Positions 16,890-24,885 of a DNA stretch of 64,000 nucleotides are shown here, piece by piece. Position 1 is the stretch's first letter. Each line of letters opens with the position of its first letter. Position numbers and translations under genes: made by a program. A model generated the notes under the pieces. It searched no databases. It was not told the origin of the DNA and saw only the letters and a list, made by a program, of their open reading frames with translations. Source of the DNA: Brevundimonas sp. AJA228-03 (GTDB lineage Bacteria > Pseudomonadota > Alphaproteobacteria > Caulobacterales > Caulobacteraceae); NCBI RefSeq assembly GCF_017795885.1, contig NZ_CP059297.1:372001-436000 (forward strand), written 5' to 3'.

Positions 16890-18044
16890 ATGTCGATTCG
16901 CGATCGTCCGGCCCTCGTGGCCTATGAGTTCTTCGCCGGGGGCGGGCTGGCGGGTCTGGGCCTCGAGGGCTTCCGGACCCTGTTCGCCAACGACATGGAT
17001 GCGGCCAAGGCGGCCAGCTGGCGGGCCAATCACGAGGCCGCCATCGCGGTCGGTGACGTCTGGGACCTGACGGCCGCCGATCTGCCGGGGCAGGCCGATC
17101 TGGCCTGGGCCTCATCCCCCTGCCAGGACGTCAGCCTGGCCGGTGCGCGGGCGGGGCTGGACGCCCGTCGGTCGGGGGCCTTATGGGGCTTCTGGCGGCT
17201 GATCGAGGCGCTGGAGACCGGGGGCCGCGCGCCGCCCGTCATCGTCATCGAGAATGTCGTCGGACTTCTGACCTCCGGCGCGGGTCGGGATTTCGGCGCG
17301 ATCTGCGAGGCTCTGGCCGGGGCGGGCTATCGCGTCGGGGCCCTGGAGATGGACACGGCCCACTGGCTGCCGCAGTCACGGCCCCGGCTGTTCGTGGTCG
17401 CGATGCGGGGTGTTTCGGGGCCGGTCGCGGCGGGACCGGTCGCCCTGTTCCATCCTGCGCGGGTCATCACGGCGCAACAGCGTCTGTCCGGGCGGGCGAA
17501 GGCGGCGTGGGTCTGGTGGTCCCTGCCCGCGCCGCCTCGGCGCAACCTCGATCTGGCCGCCCTGCTGGAACCGGACGATGCTGTGGGCTGGTTTACGGAC
17601 GCGCAGACCGGAGCCCTGCTGGCCCTGACCGCCCCGTTGCATCGCGACCGGCTGGAGGCCGCCCGCGCGTCGGGCGAGCGACGCGTCGCGGCCGCCTTTC
17701 GCCGGGTCCGGATCGAAGCGGGGCAGAAGGTCCAGCGGCTGGAGCTGCGGTTCGACGGCCTGGCGGGCTGTCTGCGCACGCCGTCCGGCGGGTCCTCGCG
17801 CCAGTATGTGATCGTCTGCGTGGGCGGCAAGGTGCGCGCCCGCCGCCTGACCGGGCGGGAGGCGGCGCGGCTGATGGGGGTGCCCGACACCTATATCCTG
17901 CCGCGCGGCGAGACGGCGGCGCTGAAGCTGATGGGCGACGCCGTGGCTGTGCCGGTCGTGCAGGCGCTGGCCGAGGGCCTGCTGCGCCCGGCGCTGGAGG
18001 GTCGCGCGGTCAGTCCAGGGTCGGCTTGCCCCGCCCCGACTTGA
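16890..18044 (+). CDS. DNA (cytosine-5-)-methyltransferase, apparently orphan
   Basis: 384 residues with the ordered C5-methyltransferase motifs: I as FFAGGGLAGLGL (cofactor), IV as SSPCQDVSLAG (catalytic Cys; Ser-Ser-Pro-Cys rather than the commoner Pro-Pro-Cys), VI as IENV, VIII as QSRPRLFVV, then a target-recognition region, IX as RLTGREAARLMG, and X as GDAVAVPVV. ATG 16890 was chosen over GTG 16887. No restriction enzyme, Vsr or phage gene is nearby, so it is probably a solitary methylase with an epigenetic or defence-antagonising role. Its 3' end overlaps arfB by 35 nt on the opposite strand. Confidence 0.9.
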   Translation: MSIRDRPALVAYEFFAGGGLAGLGLEGFRTLFANDMDAAKAASWRANHEAAIAVGDVWDLTAADLPGQADLAWASSPCQDVSLAGARAGLDARRSGALWGFWRLIEALETGGRAPPVIVIENVVGLLTSGAGRDFGAICEALAGAGYRVGALEMDTAHWLPQSRPRLFVVAMRGVSGPVAAGPVALFHPARVITAQQRLSGRAKAAWVWWSLPAPPRRNLDLAALLEPDDAVGWFTDAQTGALLALTAPLHRDRLEAARASGERRVAAAFRRVRIEAGQKVQRLELRFDGLAGCLRTPSGGSSRQYVIVCVGGKVRARRLTGREAARLMGVPDTYILPRGETAALKLMGDAVAVPVVQALAEGLLRPALEGRAVSPGSACPAPT

Positions 18045-18411
18045 TGTCCGAACGCCGGGTCTTGCCGTCCAGCCGCCGCTCCTTCGACGCCCGCGTCGGA
18101 CGGGTCGGGACGCGAAAAGTCGGAGCGATCGAGGCCTGGTCCACCATCTCCTGCAGCCGGGCGATGGCGTCGGCGCGGTTGCGCTCCTGGGTTCGGTGAC
18201 GGACGGCGGTGATCAGGATCACGCCGTCCAGCGTCAGCCGACTGCCCGCCAGCTTCATCAGCCGCGCCTTGACCGGATCGCGCAGCGACGGCGAGTTGAC
18301 CACGTCGAACCGCATCTGCACCGCGGTCGAGACCTTGTTGACGTTCTGGCCGCCCGGCCCGCCGGCGCGATAGAAGCGGAACTCCAGCTCGTCCTCGGGA
18401 ATGACGGTCAT
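18010..18411 (-). CDS. arfB: Alternative ribosome-rescue factor / peptidyl-tRNA hydrolase ArfB
   Basis: 133 residues, the normal ArfB (YaeJ) length. The catalytic GGQ loop is in FYRAGGPGGQNVNKVSTAV, and the C-terminal tail is rich in Lys and Arg (KERRLDGKTRRSDIKSGRG), which in known members inserts into the empty mRNA channel of stalled ribosomes. It hydrolyses peptidyl-tRNA on ribosomes lacking a stop codon. It overlaps yaiI by 4 bp, so the two are co-transcribed. Confidence 0.92.
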   Translation of the reverse strand: MTVIPEDELEFRFYRAGGPGGQNVNKVSTAVQMRFDVVNSPSLRDPVKARLMKLAGSRLTLDGVILITAVRHRTQERNRADAIARLQEMVDQASIAPTFRVPTRPTRASKERRLDGKTRRSDIKSGRGKPTLD

Positions 18412-18866
18412 GCCGAGATTCGCCTGGCCCTGACCACCGCCTGATCCAGCGCCTGCAGGAAGGCCGAGCGGTCACGAGGACCGAACGGTGGCGGGCCGGA
18501 GGTGGCCACGCCCATCGAGCGCAGATGCTCGCCCACCATCCGACCGGCCAGGGCCGAGCCGATCGAGTCCGGCGTGAAGGGCTGACCGTTGGACTTCAGC
18601 GCCTGGGCCCCGGCCTTCAGGCAGCGGTCGGCGAGGGGGATGTCGGCGGTGACGACGATGTCGCCCGGACCCGCCCGCTCTGCGATCCAGTCGTCGGCGA
18701 TGTCGGGACCGGCATCGACCACGATCTGTTCGATCCAGCGGTGGCGCGGGGTGTTGATCCAGCTGTTGGACACGACGAAGACGTGCAGGCCGTAGCGCTC
18801 GGCCACGCGATAGACCTCGTCCTTCACCGGACAGGCGTCGGCGTCGATGAAGATGCGGGGGGCCAT
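18408..18866 (-). CDS. YaiI/YqxD (DUF188) family protein
   Basis: 152 residues. It starts with the family signature IFIDADACPVKDEVYRVAER and contains VVTADIPLADRCL, the acidic positions expected for a PIN-like nuclease fold. The C-terminal SGPPPFGPRDRSAFLQALD is also typical. Biochemical function is not established for the family. ATG 18866 (MAPRIF) was chosen to match the family start. Its stop overlaps the arfB start (ATGA). Confidence 0.9.
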   Translation of the reverse strand: MAPRIFIDADACPVKDEVYRVAERYGLHVFVVSNSWINTPRHRWIEQIVVDAGPDIADDWIAERAGPGDIVVTADIPLADRCLKAGAQALKSNGQPFTPDSIGSALAGRMVGEHLRSMGVATSGPPPFGPRDRSAFLQALDQAVVRARRISA

Positions 18867-18909
18867 CCGATCAGGATAGCCCGCCCGCATCGTTCGGTGA
18901 AGCTGTGCC

Positions 18910-20028
18910 TCAGCCCCTGGCCCAGACCCCGAACGGATCGGACCACGACAGGCCCATGGCCTCGGCGACGGCGGGATAGGTGATCTCGCCCTTCAGCACG
19001 TTCAGGCCGCGCGCCAGGTGCGGGTCCTTCTTCAGCGCCTCAAGTCCGTGGTCGGCCAGGGCCAGGCCGAACGGCAGGGTGGCGTTGTTCAGGGCCTCGG
19101 ACGAGGTGCGCGGGGCGGCACCCGGCATGTTGGCGACGCAGTAATGGACCACGCCATCGACAGTGTAGGTCGGGTCCTCGTGGGTGGTGGCGTGGCTGGT
19201 CTCGAAACAGCCGCCCTGGTCGATGGCGACGTCGACGAGCACCGAGCCCGGCTTCATTCGCTTCAGATGGTCCTTCTTGATCAGCTTGGGGGCCTCGGCT
19301 CCGGGGACCAGGACTGCGCCGATGACGACGTCGGCCTTGACGATCTCCTCCTCGATCGCGCCGATCGAGGAATAGCGGGTGATGACGCGGCCGTTGGTGA
19401 CCTCGTCGATATAGGCCATGCGCGGGATCGAGCGTTCCAGCACCACGACCTCGGCCCCCAGACCCATGGCCATGCGGGCGGCGTTCAGGCCGACGACCCC
19501 GCCCCCCAGGACCAGCACGCGGGCCGGGGCCACGCCCGGGACGCCGCAGAACAGCAGGCCCATGCCGCCGTTGTGCTTCAGCAGGGTCTCGGCGGCGGAG
19601 AAGACGGCGATCCGTCCGGCGACCTCGGACATCGGGGCCAGCAGGGGCAGGCCGCCCCGCGCATCGGTGACGGTCTCATAGGCGACGGCGGCGCACCGGG
19701 AGGCCAGGAGGCCCCGGGTCTGCTCCGGATCGGGGGCCAGGTGCAGGTAGGTGTAGAGGATCTGGTCCTCGCGCAGCATCTCCCACTCGACCTTCTGCGG
19801 CTCCTTCACCTTCACGATCATGTCGTTGCCGGCAAAGATCGTCGGCGCATCGGCGACGATGGCGGCACCGGCCCGCCGGAAATCCTCGTCGGTGAAGCCC
19901 GCGCCCAGACCGGCTCCGGTCTCGACTGACACGGTGTGACCGTGGGCGACATATTCGCGGACGGCCGTAGGCGTCAGGCCGACGCGGTGTTCGTTCTTTT
20001 TGATTTCCTTTGGGACGCCGACACGCAT
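18910..20028 (-). CDS. ald: Alanine dehydrogenase
   Basis: 372 residues, standard length. N-terminal MRVGVPKEIKKNEHRVGLTP holds the substrate-binding Arg and the family start. The catalytic Lys lies in MIVKVKEPQ, the His in YTYLHLAPD, and the Rossmann loop in VLVLGGGVVGLNAARMA. It interconverts L-alanine and pyruvate + NH3 using NAD+, feeding alanine catabolism. It diverges from an Lrp/AsnC-type regulator 118 bp away; such regulators often activate ald (AldR-type control), which fits a single regulatory unit. Confidence 0.95.
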   Translation of the reverse strand: MRVGVPKEIKKNEHRVGLTPTAVREYVAHGHTVSVETGAGLGAGFTDEDFRRAGAAIVADAPTIFAGNDMIVKVKEPQKVEWEMLREDQILYTYLHLAPDPEQTRGLLASRCAAVAYETVTDARGGLPLLAPMSEVAGRIAVFSAAETLLKHNGGMGLLFCGVPGVAPARVLVLGGGVVGLNAARMAMGLGAEVVVLERSIPRMAYIDEVTNGRVITRYSSIGAIEEEIVKADVVIGAVLVPGAEAPKLIKKDHLKRMKPGSVLVDVAIDQGGCFETSHATTHEDPTYTVDGVVHYCVANMPGAAPRTSSEALNNATLPFGLALADHGLEALKKDPHLARGLNVLKGEITYPAVAEAMGLSWSDPFGVWARG

Positions 20029-20120
20029 GGGATTTCCTCGCCTCTGATGGGGTTGACCGGAAAATAGCGCCGCCCCGATCGCAGGTTCCTGTTCATTTTG
20101 ATGGGTGATCGGCGTAAACT

Positions 20121-20134
20121 CGCAGAATATTGCG
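20121..20134. promoter_or_regulatory. Candidate Lrp/AsnC operator between ald and its regulator
   Basis: CGCA-N6-TGCG dyad with an AT-rich centre (CGCAGAATATTGCG), located 13 nt upstream of the regulator ATG in the divergent ald/lrp intergenic region. The form fits Lrp-family sites, but only one clear dyad was seen. Confidence 0.4.
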
Positions 20135-20146
20135 TCTGGAGCCGCC

Positions 20147-20623
20147 ATGAAGACTGTTTCCGCCGTCACTTTGGACGCGACCGACAGAAAGATGCTTCGT
20201 GCCCTGCAGCAGGACGGCCGCATGAGCAATACCGATCTGGCCAGGGCGGTCGCCCTGTCGGAAAGCGCGTCCCTGCGCCGCCTGCGGGCGCTGGAGGCCG
20301 CCGGGGTCATCAGCCGCTATGCCGCCATCATCAACGAAAGGGCCGTGGGCCTGCCGATCAGCGTGTTCGTGACCGTGACCCTGTCGTCCCAGGCCGAGAG
20401 CACCTTGACCGCCTTCGAGACCGCCATCGCCACCGTCCCCGAAGTGGTCGAATGTTATCTGATGACGGGCGGGTCGGACTATCTGCTGCGGCTGGTGGTC
20501 AAGGATGTCGACGACCTGGAGCGGGTCCATGCCAGGGCCCTGACGACCATTCCAGGGGTGACGCGGGTGAGCTCCAGCGTGGCGATGCGGACGGTGGTCA
20601 AGCGGGGAGCGCTGCCGGTTTGA
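20147..20623 (+). CDS. Lrp/AsnC-family transcriptional regulator, probably of alanine dehydrogenase
   Basis: 158 residues. An N-terminal winged helix-turn-helix (LDATDRKMLRALQQDGRMSN, then LARAVALSESASLRRLRALE) is followed by the RAM/AsnC ligand domain (VVECYLMTGGSDYLLRLVV). The GSDY motif is conserved in the effector site. ATG 20147 was chosen as it places the helix-turn-helix at the usual distance. Its divergent position next to ald suggests that it senses alanine or a related amino acid and controls ald. Confidence 0.9.
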   Translation: MKTVSAVTLDATDRKMLRALQQDGRMSNTDLARAVALSESASLRRLRALEAAGVISRYAAIINERAVGLPISVFVTVTLSSQAESTLTAFETAIATVPEVVECYLMTGGSDYLLRLVVKDVDDLERVHARALTTIPGVTRVSSSVAMRTVVKRGALPV

Positions 20624-20764
20624 TATACCCCCTGGCTCGGCCAGTAACCAGAGCGAGCATTTCGGGGGGGTTGCCGACAGGGAGCCGGAAAATCGTGCGG
20701 AAAGCGCGGAATGGTTGTATTGTCCGCTTGACTTGGAGGCTGGGGCGAGGGTTTTATCTCCCCC

Positions 20765-21172
20765 ATGGGCTTTAGCGACAACATCGCTGTCTGGACCGAT
20801 CGTGAGCCGACGCTCGACGAAGAAATCGGTGCGCTGGACGACGAGGACATCTTCGACATGGCCAATCTGACCGAGGCTCAGACCGGCATTGTGGGCATCG
20901 TGACGATCACGACGGTGATGGGACGGCATGGCCCTCGCGTGAAATATTTCCTCAAGGCCGGCCGGCATAACCCGAGCTTTTCGATCGCTGTGGCGTCGGA
21001 GCCCCGGGTCGTCGCCAACAGCCTGGAGGAGCGGGATCTGACGAAGATGGCTCCGCGCGTCATGCAATGGGTGGCCCTGAATCACGAGGCGCTCGCCAGC
21101 TTCTGGTGGGACGGCGCGGACTGGGAAGCGCCTGACGTGCAGACCTTCATCGCGGGGCTGAAGAAGGTCTAA
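20765..21172 (+). CDS. Uncharacterised cytosolic protein
   Basis: 135 residues, no signal or membrane segment. The N-terminus is acidic (TLDEEIGALDDEDIFDMANL), the middle is a beta-rich stretch (GIVGIVTITTVMGRHGPRVKYF), and the C-terminal half is helical with an aromatic patch (SFWWDGADWEAPDV). The region just upstream contains a TTGACT near 20728. No family is recognised. Its stop overlaps the convergent small membrane protein by 4 bp. Confidence 0.7.
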   Translation: MGFSDNIAVWTDREPTLDEEIGALDDEDIFDMANLTEAQTGIVGIVTITTVMGRHGPRVKYFLKAGRHNPSFSIAVASEPRVVANSLEERDLTKMAPRVMQWVALNHEALASFWWDGADWEAPDVQTFIAGLKKV

Positions 21173-21381
21173 CGTCTCACATCGAGCCAGAGACTGACGG
21201 CTGAGATCGCCAGCCAGATCCCTCCGATCCCCAGCACCAGGTCGCTGACCACCTTCGCCATTCCGTACATCCCCACTGTCCCGTCGGACCACGCGGTCGC
21301 CTCGGCCAGCAGCGCGATCAGCCCGCCCGCGACCAGCAGGGTCAAGGGCCAGACCAGGGGTTGGAACCGGCGGCGGGTCAC
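21169..21381 (-). CDS. Small two-helix membrane protein
   Basis: 70 residues with two hydrophobic segments (LVWPLTLLVAGGLIALLAEA and VVSDLVLGIGGIWLAISAVS) and basic ends (MTRRRF, LDVRR), the usual pattern for a small inner-membrane protein. No family is recognised. It is downstream of the succinate-semialdehyde dehydrogenase gene in the same direction with a 10-nt gap, so it may be co-transcribed. Confidence 0.6.
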   Translation of the reverse strand: MTRRRFQPLVWPLTLLVAGGLIALLAEATAWSDGTVGMYGMAKVVSDLVLGIGGIWLAISAVSLWLDVRR

Positions 21382-21391
21382 TCAGCGCCCC

Positions 21392-22846
21392 CTATTTCAA
21401 CGCGAGCGTGACCTGTTTGATGTCGATGTATTCGTCGATCCCGTGGATCGACCCCTCGCGCCCATAGCCGGACTGCTTGACCCCGCCGAAGGGGGCGACG
21501 GCGGTGGAGATGATGCCGGTGTTGATGCCGATCATGCCCGCCTGGATATGGCGCCCGATTCGCATGGCGCGGTCCAGATCGCGGGTGAACAGATAGGAGG
21601 CCAGGCCGAACTCCGAATCGTTCGCCTTGCCCAGCGCCTCCGCCTCTGTCTCGAACGGGAAGACGGGGATCAGGGGGCCGAACGTCTCCTCGTGGCGAAA
21701 CAGTTCGTCGTCGCCGCCGAGGGTCACCGTCGGCTGGAAGAAGCGGCCGCCAAGCGCATGACGCGCCCCGCCGGTCAGGACCTGGCCACCCGAGGCCAGG
21801 ACGCGCTTCAGATGGTCCTCGACCTTGGCGATGGCCTTGTCCTCGATCAGCGGCCCGACCTTGACGCCGTCCTCGAAGGCCGGACCGACGGGAATCCTCG
21901 ACACCGCCTCGGCGAGTTTTGACGCATAGGCCCCGGCGACCGAGGCCTGGACATAGACGCGGTTGGGACAGACGCAGGTCTGGCCGGCGTTGCGGAACTT
22001 GCCCCTGATGGTCTCGGCGACGGCGAGGTCGAGGTCGGCGTCCTCGAACACGATCAGCGGCGCGGCCCCACCCAGTTCCATCGAAACCCGCTTCAGCGTC
22101 CGGGCGCATTGTTCGGCCAGCTTGCGCCCGACCGGGGTCGAGCCGGTGAAGGACAGTTTGCGGATCAGGGGCGAGGCCGTCAGGACGCCGCCGATGGTCG
22201 CCGCATCGCCGGTGACGACGCTGAGCGCGCCCTTGGGCAGCCCCGCCCGGTAGGCCAGTTCGGCCAGGGCGATGGCGGTGAAGGGGGTCTGGCTGGCCGG
22301 CTTGACCACGGCGGTGCAGCCCGCGGCGAAGGCGGGACCGAGCTTGCGCGTCAGCATGGCGGCCGGGAAGTTCCAGGGCGTGATCAGGGCACAGGGGCCG
22401 ACGGCCTCCCGGAAGGTCAGGATGACGTGGCCCAGCGGGCTGTCCTGGGTCTCGCCGATGATGCGTTCGGCCTCGCCCGCGAACCATGTGATGAAACTGT
22501 TGGCATAGGCGACCTCGCCCCTGGCCTCCTCGAGCGGCTTGCCGTTCTCCAGCGCCATCAGGGCCCCGAGACCCTCGGTATGCTCGTCGATCAGCCGCGC
22601 CCAGTCCCGCAGGAACCGGGCGCGCGCGTGCGGGTCGGAGCGCGACCAGGCAGGGAAGGCGTCGTGGGCGGCCTGGATCGCGCGCTTGACGTCGGGGACG
22701 CCGAGGTTCGGGATGTGGCCGATGATCTCGCCGGTCGCGGGGTCGTCGACGGGGATGCCGTGCGCCCCTGCGGGGATCGCCTCTCCGGCGATGAAGGCGT
22801 GCTCGCGAAGGAGCTTCAGTCCGGCGTCACGGGCGGCGGTGTTCAT
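21392..22846 (-). CDS. gabD: NAD(P)-dependent succinate-semialdehyde dehydrogenase
   Basis: 484 residues, typical GabD length. Aldehyde dehydrogenase hallmarks are present: TPWNFPAAMLTRKLGPA (cofactor site), FTGSTPVGRKL, the general base in MELGGAAPLIVFEDADLD, the nucleophile Cys in AGQTCVCPNRVYVQ, and EETFGPLIPVF. It oxidises succinate semialdehyde to succinate, the last step of the GABA shunt. No GABA aminotransferase gene is adjacent. It is followed by a small membrane protein, and an MFS transporter lies upstream. Confidence 0.9.
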   Translation of the reverse strand: MNTAARDAGLKLLREHAFIAGEAIPAGAHGIPVDDPATGEIIGHIPNLGVPDVKRAIQAAHDAFPAWSRSDPHARARFLRDWARLIDEHTEGLGALMALENGKPLEEARGEVAYANSFITWFAGEAERIIGETQDSPLGHVILTFREAVGPCALITPWNFPAAMLTRKLGPAFAAGCTAVVKPASQTPFTAIALAELAYRAGLPKGALSVVTGDAATIGGVLTASPLIRKLSFTGSTPVGRKLAEQCARTLKRVSMELGGAAPLIVFEDADLDLAVAETIRGKFRNAGQTCVCPNRVYVQASVAGAYASKLAEAVSRIPVGPAFEDGVKVGPLIEDKAIAKVEDHLKRVLASGGQVLTGGARHALGGRFFQPTVTLGGDDELFRHEETFGPLIPVFPFETEAEALGKANDSEFGLASYLFTRDLDRAMRIGRHIQAGMIGINTGIISTAVAPFGGVKQSGYGREGSIHGIDEYIDIKQVTLALK

Positions 22847-22860
22847 TGTGTCATCCTGTT

Positions 22861-22883
22861 CTCCCTCCCCCTGCGGGGGAGGG
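22861..22883. repeat. CTCCCTCCCCC hairpin element
   Basis: CTCCCTCCCCC and GGGGGAGGG arms around a short loop, in the gap between gabD and the MFS gene. The same motif recurs at 30669-30696, 42803-42826 and 42927-42949. Confidence 0.7.
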
Positions 22884-22903
22884 TCGTCGCCCGACCTAAC
22901 GCC

Positions 22904-24565
22904 TCAGTCGCCGATCGTGTTCAGGTCGCGACCCCGGGTCTCGGGCAGGAAGATCAGGGCCACGACAGAGGCCACCGCCGTGAATGCGACCGCGTACCAC
23001 AGGCCGAAATAGATGTTCCCCGACCAGGCCACGAGGGCAAAGCTGGCGGCGGGCAACAGCCCACCGACCCAGCCGGTGCCGACGTTGTAGGGCAGGCTCA
23101 TGGCCGTATAGCGGACCCGCGTGGGGAACAGCTCGACCAGGGCTGCGGCCTGGGGGCCATAGACGGCGGTGGCCGCGACCATGAAGACCATCAGTATGCC
23201 GAAGACGGCCAGCATGTTCACGCCGGCGGCGTCGGCCCTGGCCGGATAGCCCGCCCCGGTGAGCGCCGCCTTGATCCGGGTTTCGACGTCGGTGCGGGCG
23301 GCCTTGAGGGCGGCGGCGTCCAGACCCGCGCCCTCGACCGAGGCGATCTCGACCGTGCCGATACGGACGGTGGCCAAGGATCCGGGGGCGGCGGCCAGAT
23401 TGTCATAGCTGACGCCCGCGTTCGACAGCACCGACTTGGCCAGGTCGCAGGACGAGGCGAAGGCCGTCTTGCCGACCGGATCGAACTGCACTGCGCAGGT
23501 GGCCGGGTCGGCGATGACGGTGACGGGCGATGAGGCCTGGGCCCGGGCCAGCGCCGGATTGGCGGCCTGGGTCAGGGCGTGGAAGCACGGAAACACCGCC
23601 AGCAGGAACAGCACCATGCCACCGACCATCACGGGCTTTCGCCCCACGCGGTCCGACAGCCAGCCGAAGAAGACATAGAGGAAGGCCGAGGCCACGGTTA
23701 TAGCCAGAATCAGCTGATCGACCGTTGCCACCTCGACCTTCAGCACTCGCTCCATGAAGAAGCGGGTGTAGAAATAGCCGGCGTACCAGACGGCCCCTTG
23801 GGCGAACATGATGCCGACCAGGGCGATCAGCACGAACTTGCCGATCTTCCAGGTGCCGAAGCTCTCGCGGAACGGGGCCTGGCGTTCGGTGCTTTCGGCG
23901 ACCATGCGTTTGAAGGCCGGGCTTTCGTGCAGCTTGAGCCGGATCCAGAGGCTGATGACGAGAAGGAAGGCTGACAGCAGGAAGGGCACGCGCCAGCCCC
24001 ATTCATCGAAGGCCTCGACGCCCAGAATGGCCCGGGTGATCAGAATGACGCTCAGCGCCATGATCAGACCGATGGCGGCCGTGGTCTGGATCCAGCCGGT
24101 CAGGAAGCCGCGCTTCTTCGCGGGGGCGTGTTCAGCCACATAGATGGCCGCGCCGCCGTATTCACCGCCCAGGGCGAACCCCTGAAGCACACGCATCAGC
24201 AGCAGCAGAATGGGCGCGACGATGCCGATCTGGCCATAGTCGGGAAGCAAGCCGATCGCCACGGTCGCCACCCCCATCAGGGTGATGGTGACGAGGAAGG
24301 TCGTCTTGCGCCCGGTCCGGTCACCGAACCATCCGAACACCAGGGCCCCGAGCGGTCGGACCACGAAGCCGACGCCGAAGGTCAGCAGGGCCAGGATGTA
24401 AGAGGTCGCCTCGCCGACATCGGCATAGAAATGCCGGGCGATGATCGTGGTCAGTGATCCGAAGATGAAGAAGTCATACCATTCGAACGCCGTGCCGGCC
24501 GCCGAGGCCCCCACGACCGTCTTCAGGCTGGGCCCGCCCGCATCCTTCGTGGCCTGTTCGCTCAT
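22904..24565 (-). CDS. MFS transporter, metabolite:H+ symporter type, with a large extra loop
   Basis: 553 residues. Family features of the MHS (ProP/ShiA/KgtP) group are visible: TAFEWYDFFIFG at the N-terminus, GDRTGRK between helices 2 and 3, and GEYGGAAIYVAEHAP. The C-terminal half is interrupted by about 118 residues (roughly 330-448) that contain two cysteines (DPATCAVQF, ASSCDLAKS) and no membrane helix. The canonical family is about 430 residues, so this loop explains the excess length. ATG 24565 (MSEQATK) is preferred. The substrate is a small organic acid or osmolyte by family, not by sequence evidence. Confidence 0.85.
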   Translation of the reverse strand: MSEQATKDAGGPSLKTVVGASAAGTAFEWYDFFIFGSLTTIIARHFYADVGEATSYILALLTFGVGFVVRPLGALVFGWFGDRTGRKTTFLVTITLMGVATVAIGLLPDYGQIGIVAPILLLLMRVLQGFALGGEYGGAAIYVAEHAPAKKRGFLTGWIQTTAAIGLIMALSVILITRAILGVEAFDEWGWRVPFLLSAFLLVISLWIRLKLHESPAFKRMVAESTERQAPFRESFGTWKIGKFVLIALVGIMFAQGAVWYAGYFYTRFFMERVLKVEVATVDQLILAITVASAFLYVFFGWLSDRVGRKPVMVGGMVLFLLAVFPCFHALTQAANPALARAQASSPVTVIADPATCAVQFDPVGKTAFASSCDLAKSVLSNAGVSYDNLAAAPGSLATVRIGTVEIASVEGAGLDAAALKAARTDVETRIKAALTGAGYPARADAAGVNMLAVFGILMVFMVAATAVYGPQAAALVELFPTRVRYTAMSLPYNVGTGWVGGLLPAASFALVAWSGNIYFGLWYAVAFTAVASVVALIFLPETRGRDLNTIGD

Positions 24566-24643
24566 GTCGTCTCTTCCCGCAGGCGTCGTCTGGTGGACAC
24601 CCTTCATTCCGATCTAGCGTCACCACCGGCCGCCGGACAAGCG

Positions 24644-24672
24644 AAAGCCCCGCCGGTGACCGACGAGGCTTT
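24644..24672 (-). terminator. Hairpin after the entericidin gene
   Basis: AAAGCC-rich stem (AAAGCCCCGCCGGT with ACCGACGAGGCTTT, two mismatches) that on the minus strand follows the entericidin stop by 22 nt. Only a short T-run follows. Confidence 0.45.
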
Positions 24673-24694
24673 CACCTTCGGGGAAGAATGTCGT

Positions 24695-24832
24695 CTAGTT
24701 CTTGGCGGCCTCGGCTGCACCCGTGACGGCCGACCCGGCCGCCTGGGTGTCGCGGCCGGCACCGGCGACGGTGTTGCAGGCGGCTGTGGTCAGTGCGGCG
24801 GCGGCAGCGACCAGAACGAAAATCTTGCGCAT
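24695..24832 (-). CDS. Entericidin A/B-family small lipoprotein
   Basis: 45 residues: MRKIFVLVAAAAALTTAAC lipoprotein signal with lipobox TAAC, then NTVAGAGRDTQAAGSAVTGA, the standard entericidin 'N-T-V-x-G-x-G-x-D' motif. Entericidins are a small antidote/toxin lipoprotein pair in E. coli; here a single gene is present. An exact EcfG promoter, 24888-24912, lies about 55 nt upstream, so it should be induced by general stress, matching the stationary-phase control known for entericidin B. Confidence 0.85.
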   Translation of the reverse strand: MRKIFVLVAAAAALTTAACNTVAGAGRDTQAAGSAVTGAAEAAKN

Positions 24833-24885
24833 CGGAATACTCCTGAAAATCCGGATCGGCGGGGACGGATCGCCGGTTCGCCAGA

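Noticed and set aside
16890..18044. Methyltransferase as part of a restriction-modification or phage module
   Set aside because: No endonuclease, Vsr, integrase or phage gene is nearby; neighbours are ordinary housekeeping genes.
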